From positions 1,426,031 to 1,450,299 of the forward strand of contig BFEA01000149.1 of assembly GCA_003427395.1 (NCBI GenBank): 24,269 nucleotides of DNA, given 5' to 3'. The stretch comes from Chara braunii. Lineage: Eukaryota; Streptophyta; Charophyceae; Charales; Characeae. Below the pieces are notes generated by a model. That model worked only from the letters and a program-made list of their open reading frames with translations, was not told the DNA's origin and made no database searches. The position numbers and the translations under genes were made by a program. Below are positions 1 through 9,740 of this stretch, piece by piece (position 1 is the first letter of the stretch; each line of letters begins with the position of its first letter).

Positions 1-44
<44 letters not shown>
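1..44. repeat. (GA)n microsatellite at window edge
   Basis: Uninterrupted AG dinucleotides from the first base to 44. The window starts inside the tract, so its full length is unknown. The purine-only strand makes it a candidate for triplex (H-DNA) folding. Forward ORFs through this and similar tracts encode only alternating Arg-Glu. Confidence 0.97.
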
Positions 45-46
<2 letters not shown>

Positions 47-124
47 AGAGACAACGGGTGGGGAAGTCGGGGCAGAGACAGCGATGGTGGCAGTGATGTA
101 CAGGACGGTTACAATCATGTGTGA
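47..124. repeat. Direct repeat copy 1 (period 240 bp)
   Basis: A 78-bp segment running from AGAGACAACGGGTG to ATCATGTGTGA recurs without visible change at 287-364. Each copy directly follows a (GA)n tract, so the duplicated unit includes the microsatellite. It is either a recent tandem duplication or an assembly artefact caused by the GA tract. Confidence 0.95.
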
Positions 125-248
125 CATCTACCGATATTGTGGATCAGGAGCAACAACATTTGGATCGGGATATCGAAGCTGAAAGCGACGCCAGTGACCG
201 GAGGTCAACAGGAAAAAAAAAAAGGGTCTCAGGGGAGTGTGTGGCAGT

Positions 249-251
<3 letters not shown>

Positions 252-291
<40 letters not shown>
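252..291. repeat. (GA)n microsatellite
   Basis: About 20 uninterrupted GA dinucleotides immediately before the second copy of the 78-bp direct repeat. With 1-44 it frames the 240-bp period. Confidence 0.97.
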
Positions 292-293
<2 letters not shown>

Positions 294-364
294 ACGGGTG
301 GGGAAGTCGGGGCAGAGACAGCGATGGTGGCAGTGATGTACAGGACGGTTACAATCATGTGTGA
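287..364. repeat. Direct repeat copy 2 (period 240 bp)
   Basis: Second copy of the segment at 47-124, identical as far as I can read. After it the sequences diverge: GTGACATC follows copy 1 and GTGAGAGA follows copy 2. Confidence 0.95.
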
Positions 365-854
365 GAGAGGAGAGACTCTGAGGTCAACGGATGCCTACGA
401 CGGTTCACGGCGGACAGTGCCTTACCTGCGGAGAGCGTGAGAATGCGTGACGGAATGCTGAGTAGCAATGGTTGACGTCATCCACCTGGGTTTTCCATCA
501 CATGCTCGAGGATCCTTATCTTTCGTCTTGCGCCTTCACTGAAGCCGGGACATCGCTCCTCTGGATCCGTGTCCATCGATGCGGAGTTTCCTAGGCATGC
601 TCGTTTGGGTCTGGGGAAGAGAGCGTGCGTGGTTTGCAGGGCTGGTTGATGTCAACCATTCTTGCGAAAGCCTAGCACATTACCACGAGGGGGGGAGGTA
701 AGACGTCAAAGAGGCGATGGAGAAAAGAGCAACGGGGTTGAGGCTCAAAAGTGATTACGTACGGGCGGTTTGAGCATTGACATGATCAAGTCAAGTGTAT
801 ACGCGAGGAGCACTGTGTATGGTAGGGAGGTCAACCCTCGCAAGAGCCTGTCCG
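365..854. other. No recognised gene
   Basis: Mixed-composition DNA. The only open frames are short and overlap on both strands. I recognise no protein family, RNA gene or terminal repeat here. Confidence 0.5.
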
Positions 855-967
855 GTAGCGGCGAAGAGAGACACTTTCTACGCGGGTGTGACAGGTGCAG
901 TCGATCGTCCAGTAGCGGCGAAGAGAGACACTTTCTACGCGGGTGTGACAGGTGCAGTCGATCGTCC
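855..967. repeat. 57-bp tandem duplication
   Basis: Two adjacent copies (855-910 and 912-967) of a segment beginning GTAGCGGCGAAGAGAG and ending GTCGATCGTCC. They are identical over 56 bp with a one-base spacer. The 57-bp period is a multiple of three, so overlapping frames on both strands stay open and repeat a 19-residue block. That is a consequence of the period and not evidence for a gene. Confidence 0.95.
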
Positions 968-2193
968 CCCGCCTCACTCACGCAATGTCCGAGGATGAGC
1001 ATTCTTGTGCATAGAACATTGCAGCAATCATGGTGGTTTCTTTTGGGATTGGCAGAGCTGAGAAGGCACTGCGCAAACACCTCGGTACAGAACATGTGTA
1101 ATCAGTGTCAGGGTGCTAGCCCTGGCTCGAGTGGGGAACAACGTATAAGGGAGGGTGTGACATGTAGGCGGCAGTGACTCGGTGAAAGAGGGAGAATTTT
1201 CACGAGGAGCTCTCTTCTTGACGTCCCCCCCCCCCTGCTGATCACGATGTCGCTAACATGGTCAACGAAGCCAACGAAAGGCCATGAATCGCAAAGCAAC
1301 AACCCGACTGTCAGCAACATGTTGCCTGCTCAGACCGTGGAGATTGGTCTCGCGTAAGGCATACGAGAGAGAATGATCGTGCCCCTCGTCATCCGCCTTT
1401 AATTGTGATTTTATTTCTCCCAATCAAGTAAGGGATGCAGGGCTAACACCATAAATAATCTAGGTAGTATTCAATTTCTGCTAATTGATTGGGGTTGCGC
1501 TAGTCATAGGTGACGCCCCATGATTTGGCTGTAACGGAGACGGACTAAAGTGATACACGAGTCTGAGGCTCAACCTAGCCGTATCAGAGTCTAGGCAAGG
1601 GAGTCCTTGTACGAGTTAGTGATAGGTGTTGTCTCCTTCTTCCTCGGATGGTTAGCTTTTGTCATCATGTAAATACCCTGTAGTTCCTCCTCGCTCGCTC
1701 CGGGTCGCGGGCGATACAAGATTGTAGTAGTCCTGTTGGGTAATCAGGATCGGTAGTTAGCAGCGATTTATGAGAGAGGAATTCTGTATCACTCTGGGTG
1801 ATTGGAGTGAATAAACTACTTCGAGCAAAATCGATGGCTGCACGAGAAATTGATGATTAAGTGGTCTGTCGCCTAGTTTCTCTGTCTGGTTCGTCAATGA
1901 TCGGACTGTAAATTGCTCCGTGTAATCCCACTTTCGGTTGCTGAGCTTGTTGGACACGAACTTGCGTGCTATCTAGAAGAGGGGAAACATCATGAAAGAG
2001 TCCATGCCTGAGAGAGGGGCACAGTAGTTGGAAGGAATGGTTAATTAATGCTCTACCAAGGAGAACGAAGAAAAAGGAAAACAATAAGGCATCTGACTGC
2101 CCCTCTCCTCGTTCCTTTCCTTTGCAACGGCCAGTTCCGTCTCTCTCGTGTTGATCTCCACGCCACAAGATCCTCTGGGAGGGGTGCGTGAAC
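968..2193. other. No recognised gene
   Basis: Unique-looking DNA with short unconvincing frames on both strands, including a short C run near 1227. The stretch around 1630-1760, with a T-rich segment and CTGTAGTTCCTCC, could be part of a retroelement terminal repeat, but I found no second copy in the window. Confidence 0.4.
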
Positions 2194-2340
2194 TAATCAA
2201 CTGTTTGTGAATTTTGACCTATCGCTCTTGAAAAACATCTTATGTACAAATGAGAACGCGCGGATGTAATCAACTGTTTGTGAATTTTGACCTATCCCTC
2301 TTGAAAAACATCTTATGGACGAAATGAGAACGCGCGGATG
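2194..2340. repeat. 73/74-bp tandem duplication
   Basis: Copy 1 at 2194-2266 and copy 2 at 2267-2340 abut directly. Both start TAATCAACTGTTTGTG and end GAACGCGCGGATG. They differ by about two substitutions and a one-base insertion, so the duplication is older than the near-identical one at 855-967. Confidence 0.95.
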
Positions 2341-3670
2341 CATTAACCGGAAGATCGATTGGTCTGACAACGAGTTTGAACAGGGTGATATCTACTAAGT
2401 TCGAACTCTCTAGCTAGTACGCGATGTCGTTTTCCATGCAAGAGGGCAAAAGGGGCGTGGTGTTAGGATCAATCTAAAACAATGTGGCCCTTTGATTAAG
2501 CTTGGATGGGTAAGAAGAAAACAGTCCTAAGAAAAATCGCACACCTTCTTGCTAAGTTTTTAAACGGAGATTAGTCAACCTTGTTATATTTGAACCAAAG
2601 CTGAAGGCAGACTGCCAATGAGGTACTTGCTCCAAAAAAATAAAAAGGGGGGGCGAGTCTGTGGAGAGCTTAGTTTTCACCACCCCATGGTCCTTGATTA
2701 GAAAGGGGTGTGACTAATTGAGGACTAACTGAGCAAGCCACGTTGAATATCACATTGTCGAGGTAACGCGTGCAGTGAGTGAAAATGTCAACGATGGTAT
2801 AAAGCGCCCTGTCTGAACTGGCGCGAGTCGCTCTCTGAGCTCGTTGTCCTTACTGCTGGCTGAGATCGTATTCAAAGCGTTGAGTACGAGCTCACTCCAT
2901 TCCTAAATTTACCAAACTCCCTGTCTCAGAGCCGCTTCATGGCTAGGTCTAGCACTGAACTCAACTAAGTTATGATAAACAAAATTAAGCAAAAAAAAAT
3001 TCAAGTGGAGTGCGTGGCAAACAGGGAAGGTCCTTATATTTGCTTCCATCGAATCCAGTGCAAGTGAGAAAACCAGGGGCCGTACACGAGGCCCCATGAG
3101 TCTTTTTCCAGCAGGGTCAACCTAAATGAAGACCAATAAATTGGAGCGAGGGCATGTTTAAGTGGTCGTGTAAGTTACATTTCCGCTCGTCACCTGAGCA
3201 GTTGAGTAACCCATCAGTGCATCGTGAACTGCTCGTTTAGGGGCAGTATTCGACAATTTGCTCAGCTGCTAGCTATGACCAATGCACTAATCGTACTTAC
3301 CTAGCGGTGGCGCTTCCCTTCACCGTTCGGAGGGTAGGCTACTACTCAAGATCATCAGACTAGCTACAAACTGTACATCAAAATAAAAAAAAATGACAAG
3401 TACCCGCTGAGCAAGGGCTAGCGGTGACTGGTTCCACTGAGGATTTCAATAATGAGCAGTTGCTAAGAACCATGTCCGTGACCAGTACACCCCCATGACT
3501 GTGGGTCCTCTTCCAACCACCTTGTTGTAGTTGATTAACGAAGGGAGGGATGTTTGCGGGCGCCTTAACTCACTGCGTCAAAAATTAAGCATTGAGACAC
3601 AGCTGGTCATCCCGTGCCGTTCGGGGTGTGGACGAGGGTGTGAGCCCTTGACAGCATCAGAAAACAGATC
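2341..3670. other. No recognised gene
   Basis: Moderately AT-rich DNA with short A homopolymers (near 2632, 2991 and 3386). Reading frames are short and show no recognisable domain on either strand. Confidence 0.45.
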
Positions 3671-3678
3671 CCAATCAT

Positions 3679-3906
3679 GTGCATAGTGTACCAAAGAATC
3701 TGACTGGAGGTACAATCGGTGAGATCACATTACTCAATCTTCCGAACAGACAAAAGGATAACGTAAGGGTTTGCTACAATTGTCATTCACATGATCACAA
3801 TCCCGCCATCCCAGTTCAGCAAGTCAGACCAGTTCAAGTCGGCTGCTCCTCACAAGGCAGATCCAGCAACAGCAACCGATCAAACAAGTGGAGCACGATA
3901 TTTTAA
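3679..3906 (+). pseudogene. Decayed retroelement gag zinc knuckle (possible)
   Basis: The frame contains VCYNCHSHDH at about codons 31-40. This fits the first three ligands of a retroviral-type CCHC zinc knuckle (C-x2-C-x4-H; first Cys codon at 3772). The fourth ligand, expected five residues after the His, is Pro, so the finger is incomplete. A Gln/Ser/Asn-rich tail follows (QQVRPVQ then SSQGRSSNSN), common in linkers around gag knuckles. No protease or polymerase follows in a consistent frame, so at most this is a fragment. The alternative is chance resemblance in a short frame. Confidence 0.35.
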
Positions 3907-3947
3907 GTAACACCAGTAGTCTGAGTATAGAGAGCAGCCTTCTGCTC

Positions 3948-3993
3948 TGGCTTTGTAAATCACCAGAGCTTGGCTTTGTAAATCACCAGAGCT
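3948..3993. repeat. 23-bp tandem duplication
   Basis: Two adjacent identical copies (3948-3970 and 3971-3993) of a unit starting TGGCTTTGTAAATCACC and ending AGAGCT, just downstream of the zinc-knuckle remnant. Confidence 0.95.
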
Positions 3994-4077
3994 ATCTACA
4001 GCCTACTCTACTCACCGACTAATTGGTATGTGAGAGGAATCATGAGAGAAGAGGAGATTTTAGTGGTGAAGTGCTGA

Positions 4078-4284
4078 TTGAATCGGGACAAGAGAGAGGG
4101 ATGGGAAGGAGCATGCCAGGATATGGAAATGCACCAAAAGGCTCAGAGAGAACACGCAGTCCAGTTAACTGGTAAAAAGGAATTTATCGAGTGTATATTC
4201 TATTTTTATGACTATAATGGCAAATTACATAGCATTGGTTCATTGCTAGAAACTGTGGAGCAGGCCAGGGCGAGACTAGGGTGA
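4078..4284 (+). other. Short open frame, not recognised
   Basis: A 68-codon frame with an alternative TTG start and a charged N-terminal half (DKREGWEGACQDMEMHQKAQ), then an ordinary mixed segment (ECIFYFYDYNGKLH). Its composition is more protein-like than most frames here, and it follows the zinc-knuckle remnant on the same strand, so it could be another piece of the same decayed element. I recognise no family. Confidence 0.2.
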
Positions 4285-4810
4285 ACACAAAGGTGCCCAG
4301 ACTTACCTGCATCCCAATCAGCAAAAGTCACTCAACAATCTGCAATTCTACCAATAACCCAATCAGTGAGCGCCTCTCAATGATTTGAAGCTTCCATAAC
4401 GTTTTGGTGCCAAGCTATCAGTACTCGGGAATTCTCAACTCGATCATTTGAACGACCCTCAACCAGCATTCAATCAACATTATAACTGGGATATGTAAAT
4501 AGTTCAGGGCGACTAAGCTGGCTAACCTAGTTATGTGCCCAAGGAAGAGAAAAGTTGTTGTTCCCTCTGTTTGTGTACACTCAATGGCTGAGCTAGACAT
4601 TGTTCCACAAGTTTGGGTGGTCTAGCTTTACGCCTTATGTAAGCTGGGGGTATAAAGGGATAAAATTCGATAAATCATGGAAAGGCTACAAACTATTGTC
4701 TGACAAGATTAATTTTGGGCTGGTGAGAGTACTTACCTTTGTGGTTTGGCCTTGCATGTGGCTAAGTGAGACTACTACTTAGTCTGAGATTCAGTTTGAT
4801 AGGTAGTTGA

Positions 4811-5319
4811 AGCTCGCCACATGCCATCCATGACTTGACGGTCTACTTGAAGAAGGGTATGGAAACTCATGAGCACTTCGACTCAATCTGGATCGCAGCT
4901 GCCAGACATCTTAAAAGGAGAGAGAGAGAGAGTTTGATGAGAGGGGTACTAAGCTGATCCGCAACTTCGGACCCAAGCTCTACTCCGACTATCCCAAGCC
5001 TACAGTACCTTTCATCCTCACAGACGCCTCTTCCTGGGGTGACTTGGTTGATTTGGCCAAGAGGTATATTTCCCCTGCGGTGATTGATTACGTGGCATTG
5101 ACAGAACCGTCAGAGTTCCGGCATCTCAGACGAGGGATCTTCTCTCAGCCATATCTTCCTACTTTATGGGAGGAGTCTTGTGCTATGGTTGACTTTCGTA
5201 TTATGGGACTTCGCAAGTGTTCAAAACTAGCAGGCTTCAGATGGTTTTACATCGAGAGTCCACAACCTCATAGGGCACAAAGACTTGGCTCAAAGCACAG
5301 GAAACACACAGCAAGATGA
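4811..5319 (+). pseudogene. Coding-like segment of unknown family, frameshifted in a GA run
   Basis: Two overlapping open frames of protein-like composition are offset by one base. The first (4811-4957) reads through GMETHEHFDSIWIAAARHLK and stops at TGA 4955. The second is open from 4915 to TGA 5317 and contains RNFGPKLYSDYPKPTVPF, ILTDASSWGDLVDLAKRY and CSKLAGFRWFYIESPQPH. They overlap exactly in the short GA run at 4918-4932, where slippage would shift the frame. The simplest reading is one ancestral coding stretch of about 165 codons, broken by a slip there. TDASSW faintly recalls the first catalytic motif of retroelement RNase H, but the rest does not support that family. Product unknown; it could also be a host exon with an overlooked intron. 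Confidence 0.35.
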
Positions 5320-6330
5320 GAGATTGAGTGTACTACCCAGTGGGATGAGTGAGGACTCCTGACTAGTGTTGGCCATGCTCTCCTCATGTGTACTATTTGA
5401 GATTGACTCATTGTTCCCTCACTCATCTTGTCATTGCTCAAGTCAGTCAGTCTAGCTTCTTTTGCATTGACTCTGCCAGATGATTATGCTTTTGATGTTC
5501 TTGTCACAGTTCTCAAAACTAGTAAATTGGCAAAATTAATGCATTCATGACATATCAGAATTTGGTGATGATTATTTGCATGATTCTTTGCTGTTCCGAA
5601 TCAAAATAAAAGATTCCTAAGACCGGGGACCGGCGAAGACCGTAATTGAAGGTCTCGCTCGAAGCCGGACGCACACATCAGGAAGGGATTTGCTTTAATT
5701 AAATTATTTTATTTATTGCAAACTGCATCCAAAATTCTGTGTGACCGCCTGTTAGCTTTCTGGTCGCCCGAAGAGGCCCGACTAGAAAAGTGCGACAACG
5801 GCCCGTAATTTCCAATGGCCACCACTTTCCCAGTCGTGTTTCCGGCCCACCGTCGATAGATGCCAGAAAGCGCGCTGCTTATCGGTAACCCACCTCGCAC
5901 ACAGGCAGAATCTGGTCCCGACGGTAGGAACTTTATGAATGCAGTAGATGTAGTAGATGTAGTAGATGTAGTAGTAGTAGATGTAGTAGATACAGTAAAC
6001 GTCCACCCATAATAAAGCAGAAATGCCCTGTAGCCTGCAGACAAAACCCAAACCTTTCCTAGCTATTGACCATAGTATGATGACAACTACACATCCATGC
6101 AGAGATTGTCAATTCTCTTCAATGTCATAAAGAACACTCCGGTGCAAATAGTAACCTCGTTACACTTGATACCGTCATGATATAATAAATCCCAAGGTCA
6201 TTCAGGACATCCATTAAACCACCAGTACCTGGCCCCAGCCAAGTTGAGAATCCGATTGACCCTCTCGTAAAATTTCAGAGGCTCTGGACAGCGCATCATT
6301 GGGCCTGTAGAAAAAAGAATTGTCCCATGC
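5320..6330. other. No recognised gene
   Basis: Unique-looking DNA. A 111-codon minus-strand frame at 5709-6044 is open mainly because it crosses the GTAGTAGAT microsatellite (read as Thr/Ser repeats), and I do not accept it as a gene. Confidence 0.45.
5940..5996. repeat. GTAGTAGAT 9-bp microsatellite
   Basis: About six imperfect copies of GTAGTAGAT, with one unit expanded to GTAGTAGTAGAT and a decayed last unit GTAGATACA. Confidence 0.9.
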
Positions 6331-6648
6331 TGTGTGGTGGCACTAGGCCCAGGCCTGAACAAAAATTCCAGCTGCCCCCAGGCGGGCCCTGTCCCGAGTC
6401 CGCTAACTTTTCAGAGAGGCTCATTCAAATTCTCCAGATGTGCTGGCGGTTTAAAATTGGAACGATATAGAGAAGATTGGGATGCTCCCCCAAGGACGAC
6501 ACAAATCGATACTAAAGCCCAGGACAGCAAAGAGTGCAGTGCACTCCTTCACCCTTCCCATCTCACAAGGAGTCGTGAAAACATTTTTCTGTGTGAAGTT
6601 GTGAACCACTGTTGCACAGGCCGACGGTCGGTATCCCTTCATTGGTCG

Positions 6649-6694
6649 GCTGCCGACCAGCCGACTGGTCAGCTGCCGACCAGCCGACTGGTCA
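6649..6694. repeat. 23-bp tandem repeat with foldback potential
   Basis: Two adjacent copies (6649-6671 and 6672-6694) of a unit starting GCTGCCGACCAGCCGAC and ending TGGTCA. The array lies between GGTCGGC and GCTGGTCGGC, so inverted pairs such as GCCGACCAGC with GCTGGTCGGC can fold into stems. Confidence 0.9.
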
Positions 6695-6783
6695 GCTGGT
6701 CGGCAAGTACCGGTCAGCGGTCGTCGGCAACCCGCAAAAGGAAAAATAAAACATAAAAAAATATTTTGGGGGAGGAAGTCCAT

Positions 6784-6955
6784 AACCCCCCCTAGAACAC
6801 CACCAACACCCCATACCCCCCTGCCCACACCCCTAAACCGCCCCCCAACACCTCATACCCGCCCCCTCTACCCCCTATACCACACCCTGTACCCAGCCAT
6901 ACACCCCCTATACCCCCCCCATGACCCACCCGTAACCCCCCCCATCCACAAAAGT
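6784..6955. repeat. C-rich low-complexity tract
   Basis: Degenerate runs of four to nine Cs separated by short TA, ACA or ATA spacers, for example ACCCCCTATACC. The complementary strand has many G runs, so G-quadruplex or i-motif folding is possible. No clean unit length is visible. Confidence 0.85.
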
Positions 6956-7358
6956 TTTCTCAGTGGATTCGGGCTGTACTCAGCAAGTGCAGTACAGCCA
7001 CATTGTCAGATTAAAAAAAAAATCAGCGGATGGCTGGTAACTGACTGGTCGTCAGACCGCCAACGGGTTGGCCCTACCTGTAGGCTGCAAAGCGGTCGGA
7101 GGTCGTGGTAGGCGGGTATGCAACCCTGGTTTGAACTTGGAAGAGGCACTATGAGCCTTTATCTCCTCCCTCCATAGCCCATGTACTCCAACCAATTAAA
7201 GAGAGCTGTGCGGGCAGGAGAGCAAGGGACAGGCATTGGGTGCGGGAGGGAGAGAGATTGTTCGGTGGTCACACTATGATAAACAATACTACACCCCAGG
7301 GAAAGAAGACACTATGATAGGTAGTTCCAACATCTAACAAAGTGCCACAGACTGCAGC

Positions 7359-7720
7359 TTGCAGGCAATAATCCGCATTAAACGCAGTCAATTTCGATCA
7401 AGCTTTCAGGTGATGGCATTGTACAATAAGACCACCTGTTCCACAGCATTACCTAGCGAGGAAGAGACAACCGGCCAACAGCATTTCCCAATTGGAAGAA
7501 CTTCACAAAAGAAATGCAAAACTTCTTGGATACACCCATATGCCTGAATCATCTGGCCAATTGAGACAATTCATGGAGACAATTAGGATGTGGCAAAAAG
7601 AAAAAGAGGTGGCACAACATCCAACCACAGGTTTCCTTAACTCTGTGCACATCCAAGCAAATTGGGGTTGCCATGTTCTTTGTCCTTGCCATCATGCCAT
7701 ACCATACTTGCAACCACACA
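7359..7720 (+). other. Possible coding fragment, not recognised
   Basis: Two overlapping frames look mildly protein-like. One includes FQVMALYNKTTCSTALPSEE; the other, open from 7492, includes LEELHKRNAKLLGYTHMPES and RQFMETIRMWQKEKEVAQHP, with a short helical, charged pattern. A CAG at the end of GATCAAGCTTTCAG (7407) could be a splice acceptor. I see no family match, and the frame after about 7720 runs into a GC-rich palindromic stretch, so any coding part ends before that. Confidence 0.18.
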
Positions 7721-7945
7721 GTGCACCTCACGGTCCGGTGCGCCGTACGGGGTCCGGTTGGAAACCTCTCCGTCCGCTTTTCTTTTCACATCCTCACCTG
7801 TACTGTACAGGACCACACATATCAACGTTGCGCGGAGGGGCCGTTTCCCGTCCGGTGCAGTTTTGCGCGCAAACTGTGTGGAGAGGTCAGCTCCCCAGAC
7901 CAGTCCTGTGCGGAAGGATTTTTTTAATTTTTTTTCCCACGAGCA
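7721..7945. other. GC-rich palindrome-rich stretch
   Basis: Contains TTTGCGCGCAAA (12-bp perfect palindrome, about 7863-7874), CTGTACTGTACAG, and repeated GGTCCGG/CGTCCGG words, ending in T homopolymers at about 7919-7937. It resembles the word-plus-homopolymer ends of the composite elements elsewhere, but I could not find a matching second end. Confidence 0.4.
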
Positions 7946-8149
7946 CTGCGAGGTGGGAAGAGAAGGTAAAGTAGGTAACGCCATCCCATCTTCATGGCAA
8001 TGCCACTGGATAAAAGTGGAACTGAACTTCACAGCTCGTCATTGTGACCTGCACACAGGTAGAACCATAGAACAGAAGCCGAAAAATTAGCCTTGCTCCA
8101 CATCCACTCAAGAATACCCCATATCTCCCCCTCCTGGGCCCCGCACCTC

Positions 8150-8196
8150 CTTCCCCCCCCCCCCCCCCACCAACAAAAAAAAAAACAAAAAAAAAC
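8150..8196. repeat. Poly-C and poly-A runs
   Basis: About 16 Cs (8153-8168) followed shortly by runs of about 11 and 9 As. Low complexity only. Confidence 0.9.
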
Positions 8197-8280
8197 ACCC
8201 CACAAAATCCTTTCTGCCTTTCCAAACACGAACACCTTTCCAAAAAGAAAACAATCGCTATTTGCCACATTTTGCAATGG

Positions 8281-8760
8281 AAGAGAGATGGAGGAGAGTT
8301 GGAGGGCGATGAGATGACTAAGAGGAGAGATGGAGGTGGTGACGAGGAGGCGGCGAGTACCCATTCAAATAAGGTGGCCAGGGGGTGACGAGCGGGAGGC
8401 AAGGTATGGAGGAAGAGGCGAAGAAGGTGACAAGGAGGATGTGACGAGGAGGGGAGATGGAGGAGGAGGAGCTTGCAAGGAGGAGAGGTGGAGAAGGAGG
8501 GGAGGAGGAGGAGGAGGGGAGGAGGAGAACGAGGAGGACGTGAGGAGAAGGAGATACGACGGCATTCACACTTCCAAGTTTCCAATAAATAAGAGAATGG
8601 TGACAAGGTCATGAGGAGGAGGTAATTACGAGGACGAGAGAGGAAGGAGCAGGTGCTGAGGAGGCGGTGGAGGAGGAGGATTTGACAAGGAGGAGATACC
8701 AACGGCGTTCAAACTTCCAAATTCCATTTTGAAAAAATGGTGACAAGCCTGTGGCGAGGA
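8281..8760. repeat. GAGGAG / GTGACGAGGAGG satellite, block 1
   Basis: A degenerate purine-rich array built from GAGGAG and GTGACGAGGAGG words. It is interrupted twice by a related short AT-rich segment (CTTCCAAGTTTCC near 8571 and CTTCCAAATTCC near 8714), each followed by GAATGGTGACAAGG or AAATGGTGACAAGC. That gives a higher-order unit of about 140 bp. The minus strand yields long Ser/Pro/Leu-rich open frames that only reflect the biased composition. Confidence 0.85.
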
Positions 8761-8974
8761 GGTTAGAAGCCAAGCCTGTGCGGCTCCACCCGCGTAAGGA
8801 AGGGGTATTGATAGACTTAAAATTAGTGTGCATGAAACCTCCGGAAGCAGAAAATGGGGGATCCGTAGGGGTAAAGAGAAACAACAATGGTCAACTGTCT
8901 GAAAAACAAACAGAGATGAATGACGTACATCTAACCTTAAAGTGAAAGAATGGTGTTTGACTCAACCCCGTCGT

Positions 8975-9310
8975 AAGCCACAATAAAGACATAGCCCAAA
9001 CACCACCACTTGTTAAAGACAACTCAAAACCCCCCACACCATGCATACTATGTACCTCCAAGCTAAAAACACAGTCGAAAAATCACCACACCCACAGCAT
9101 AAACACTATGTACCTTGCAGATGAAGAATTAACCCCCTCCCAAGCCAAATGAAAATAGGTCAAATGTCAGCACACATTAAAGACAAGTCCAAACTGGCCA
9201 CACCATATACGCTACCACCTTGGAAACAACAAAATTAGTCCCCTCCTGGGCCCCGATAAAAACATGGGCCAGACACTCAGCACATGGAAGACATAAGTCA
9301 AAACCTGCAA
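8975..9310. repeat. Degenerate 110-165 bp tandem repeat
   Basis: Recurring blocks: TTAAAGACAACTC (9012), TTAAAGACAAGTCC (9177) and GGAAGACATAAGTC (9286); CACACCATGCATACTATGTACC and CACACCATATACGCTACCACC; AGACATAGCCCAAACACC and AACATGGGCCAGACACTC. Copies are old and unequal in length. No coding potential recognised. Confidence 0.65.
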
Positions 9311-9395
9311 CGATTTTGATTGAAATGATGCCAAGGACTTTTTCTTTTCTGCCATCTGTTTTTGTTTTTCTTTGTGATGAGACGATCGAGAACAG

Positions 9396-9740
9396 AGTAC
9401 AGTGGAGTAGAGTAGAGTAGAGTAGACTAGACAGTAGAGTAGAAAGTAGAAGAGAGTAGAGAGTAGAGAGTAGAGAGTAGAGAGTAGAGAGTAGAGAGTG
9501 CATCAGAGAAGAGTAGAGTAGAGTAGACAATAGGGAAGAAAGCAGAGAAGAGTAGGGTATATCGATAAGACAGTTGAGAAGAGCAGAGTGGAGTAGAGTA
9601 GACAATAGACAGGAGAGTAGAGAAGAGTGTAGCATAAAGTAGAATGTGTAGTGAAGTAGAGTAGAGGAGAAGAGGAGAGGAGAGGAGAGTAAAATACAGT
9701 AGAGTACAGTAGAGGAGAAGAGAGGAGGAGAGGAGTGTTG
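9396..9740. repeat. GAGTA / GAGAGTA minisatellite
   Basis: Begins as 5-bp GAGTA units (9403-9425), becomes about seven 7-bp GAGAGTA units (9451-9499), then degenerates into mixed AGAGTAGA and GAGGAGAGGAGA words to about 9740. The purine/TA strand has few in-frame stops on the opposite strand, which explains a Leu/Ser-rich minus-strand frame. Confidence 0.9.

Larger units (their letters stand above)
6600..7132. mobile_element. Composite low-complexity element with GC-rich word ends (family A)
   Basis: Read in order: a self-complementary GC-rich cluster of GCCGACC/GGTCGGC and CAGCCGACTGGTCAGCTG words (6620-6735), an A-rich run ending in seven As (6741-6760), a strongly C-biased tract (6784-6955), nine As (about 7012-7022), a second GC-rich word cluster containing ACTGGTCGTCAGACC (7035-7110), and GCAACCCTGGTT (7120-7131). 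The last motif is the reverse complement of AACCAGGGTTGC at 19584-19595, where an element of the same design begins. No long ORF is present. I infer a non-autonomous element; edges are approximate and no target-site duplication was found. Confidence 0.45.

Noticed and set aside
121-440. Open frames with long Arg-Glu repeats (also 12689-13478, 18471-18788, 20705-21131, 21385-21947)
   Set aside because: They exist only because GA or CT dinucleotide arrays contain no stop codons in any frame. The flanking residues show no domain.
5040-5060. RNase H-type TDASSW match as a second Ty3 polymerase
   Set aside because: Only the first motif resembles RNase H. The following residues and the preceding frame lack RT signatures.
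7992-8702. 236-codon minus-strand frame, Ser/Pro/Leu rich
   Set aside because: It runs opposite a GAGGAG satellite, where the complement is stop-poor. No start context or domain is present.
9177-9635. 152-codon Leu/Ser minus-strand frame
   Set aside because: Complement of the GAGTA/GAGAGTA minisatellite; residues simply repeat SLLST-type words.
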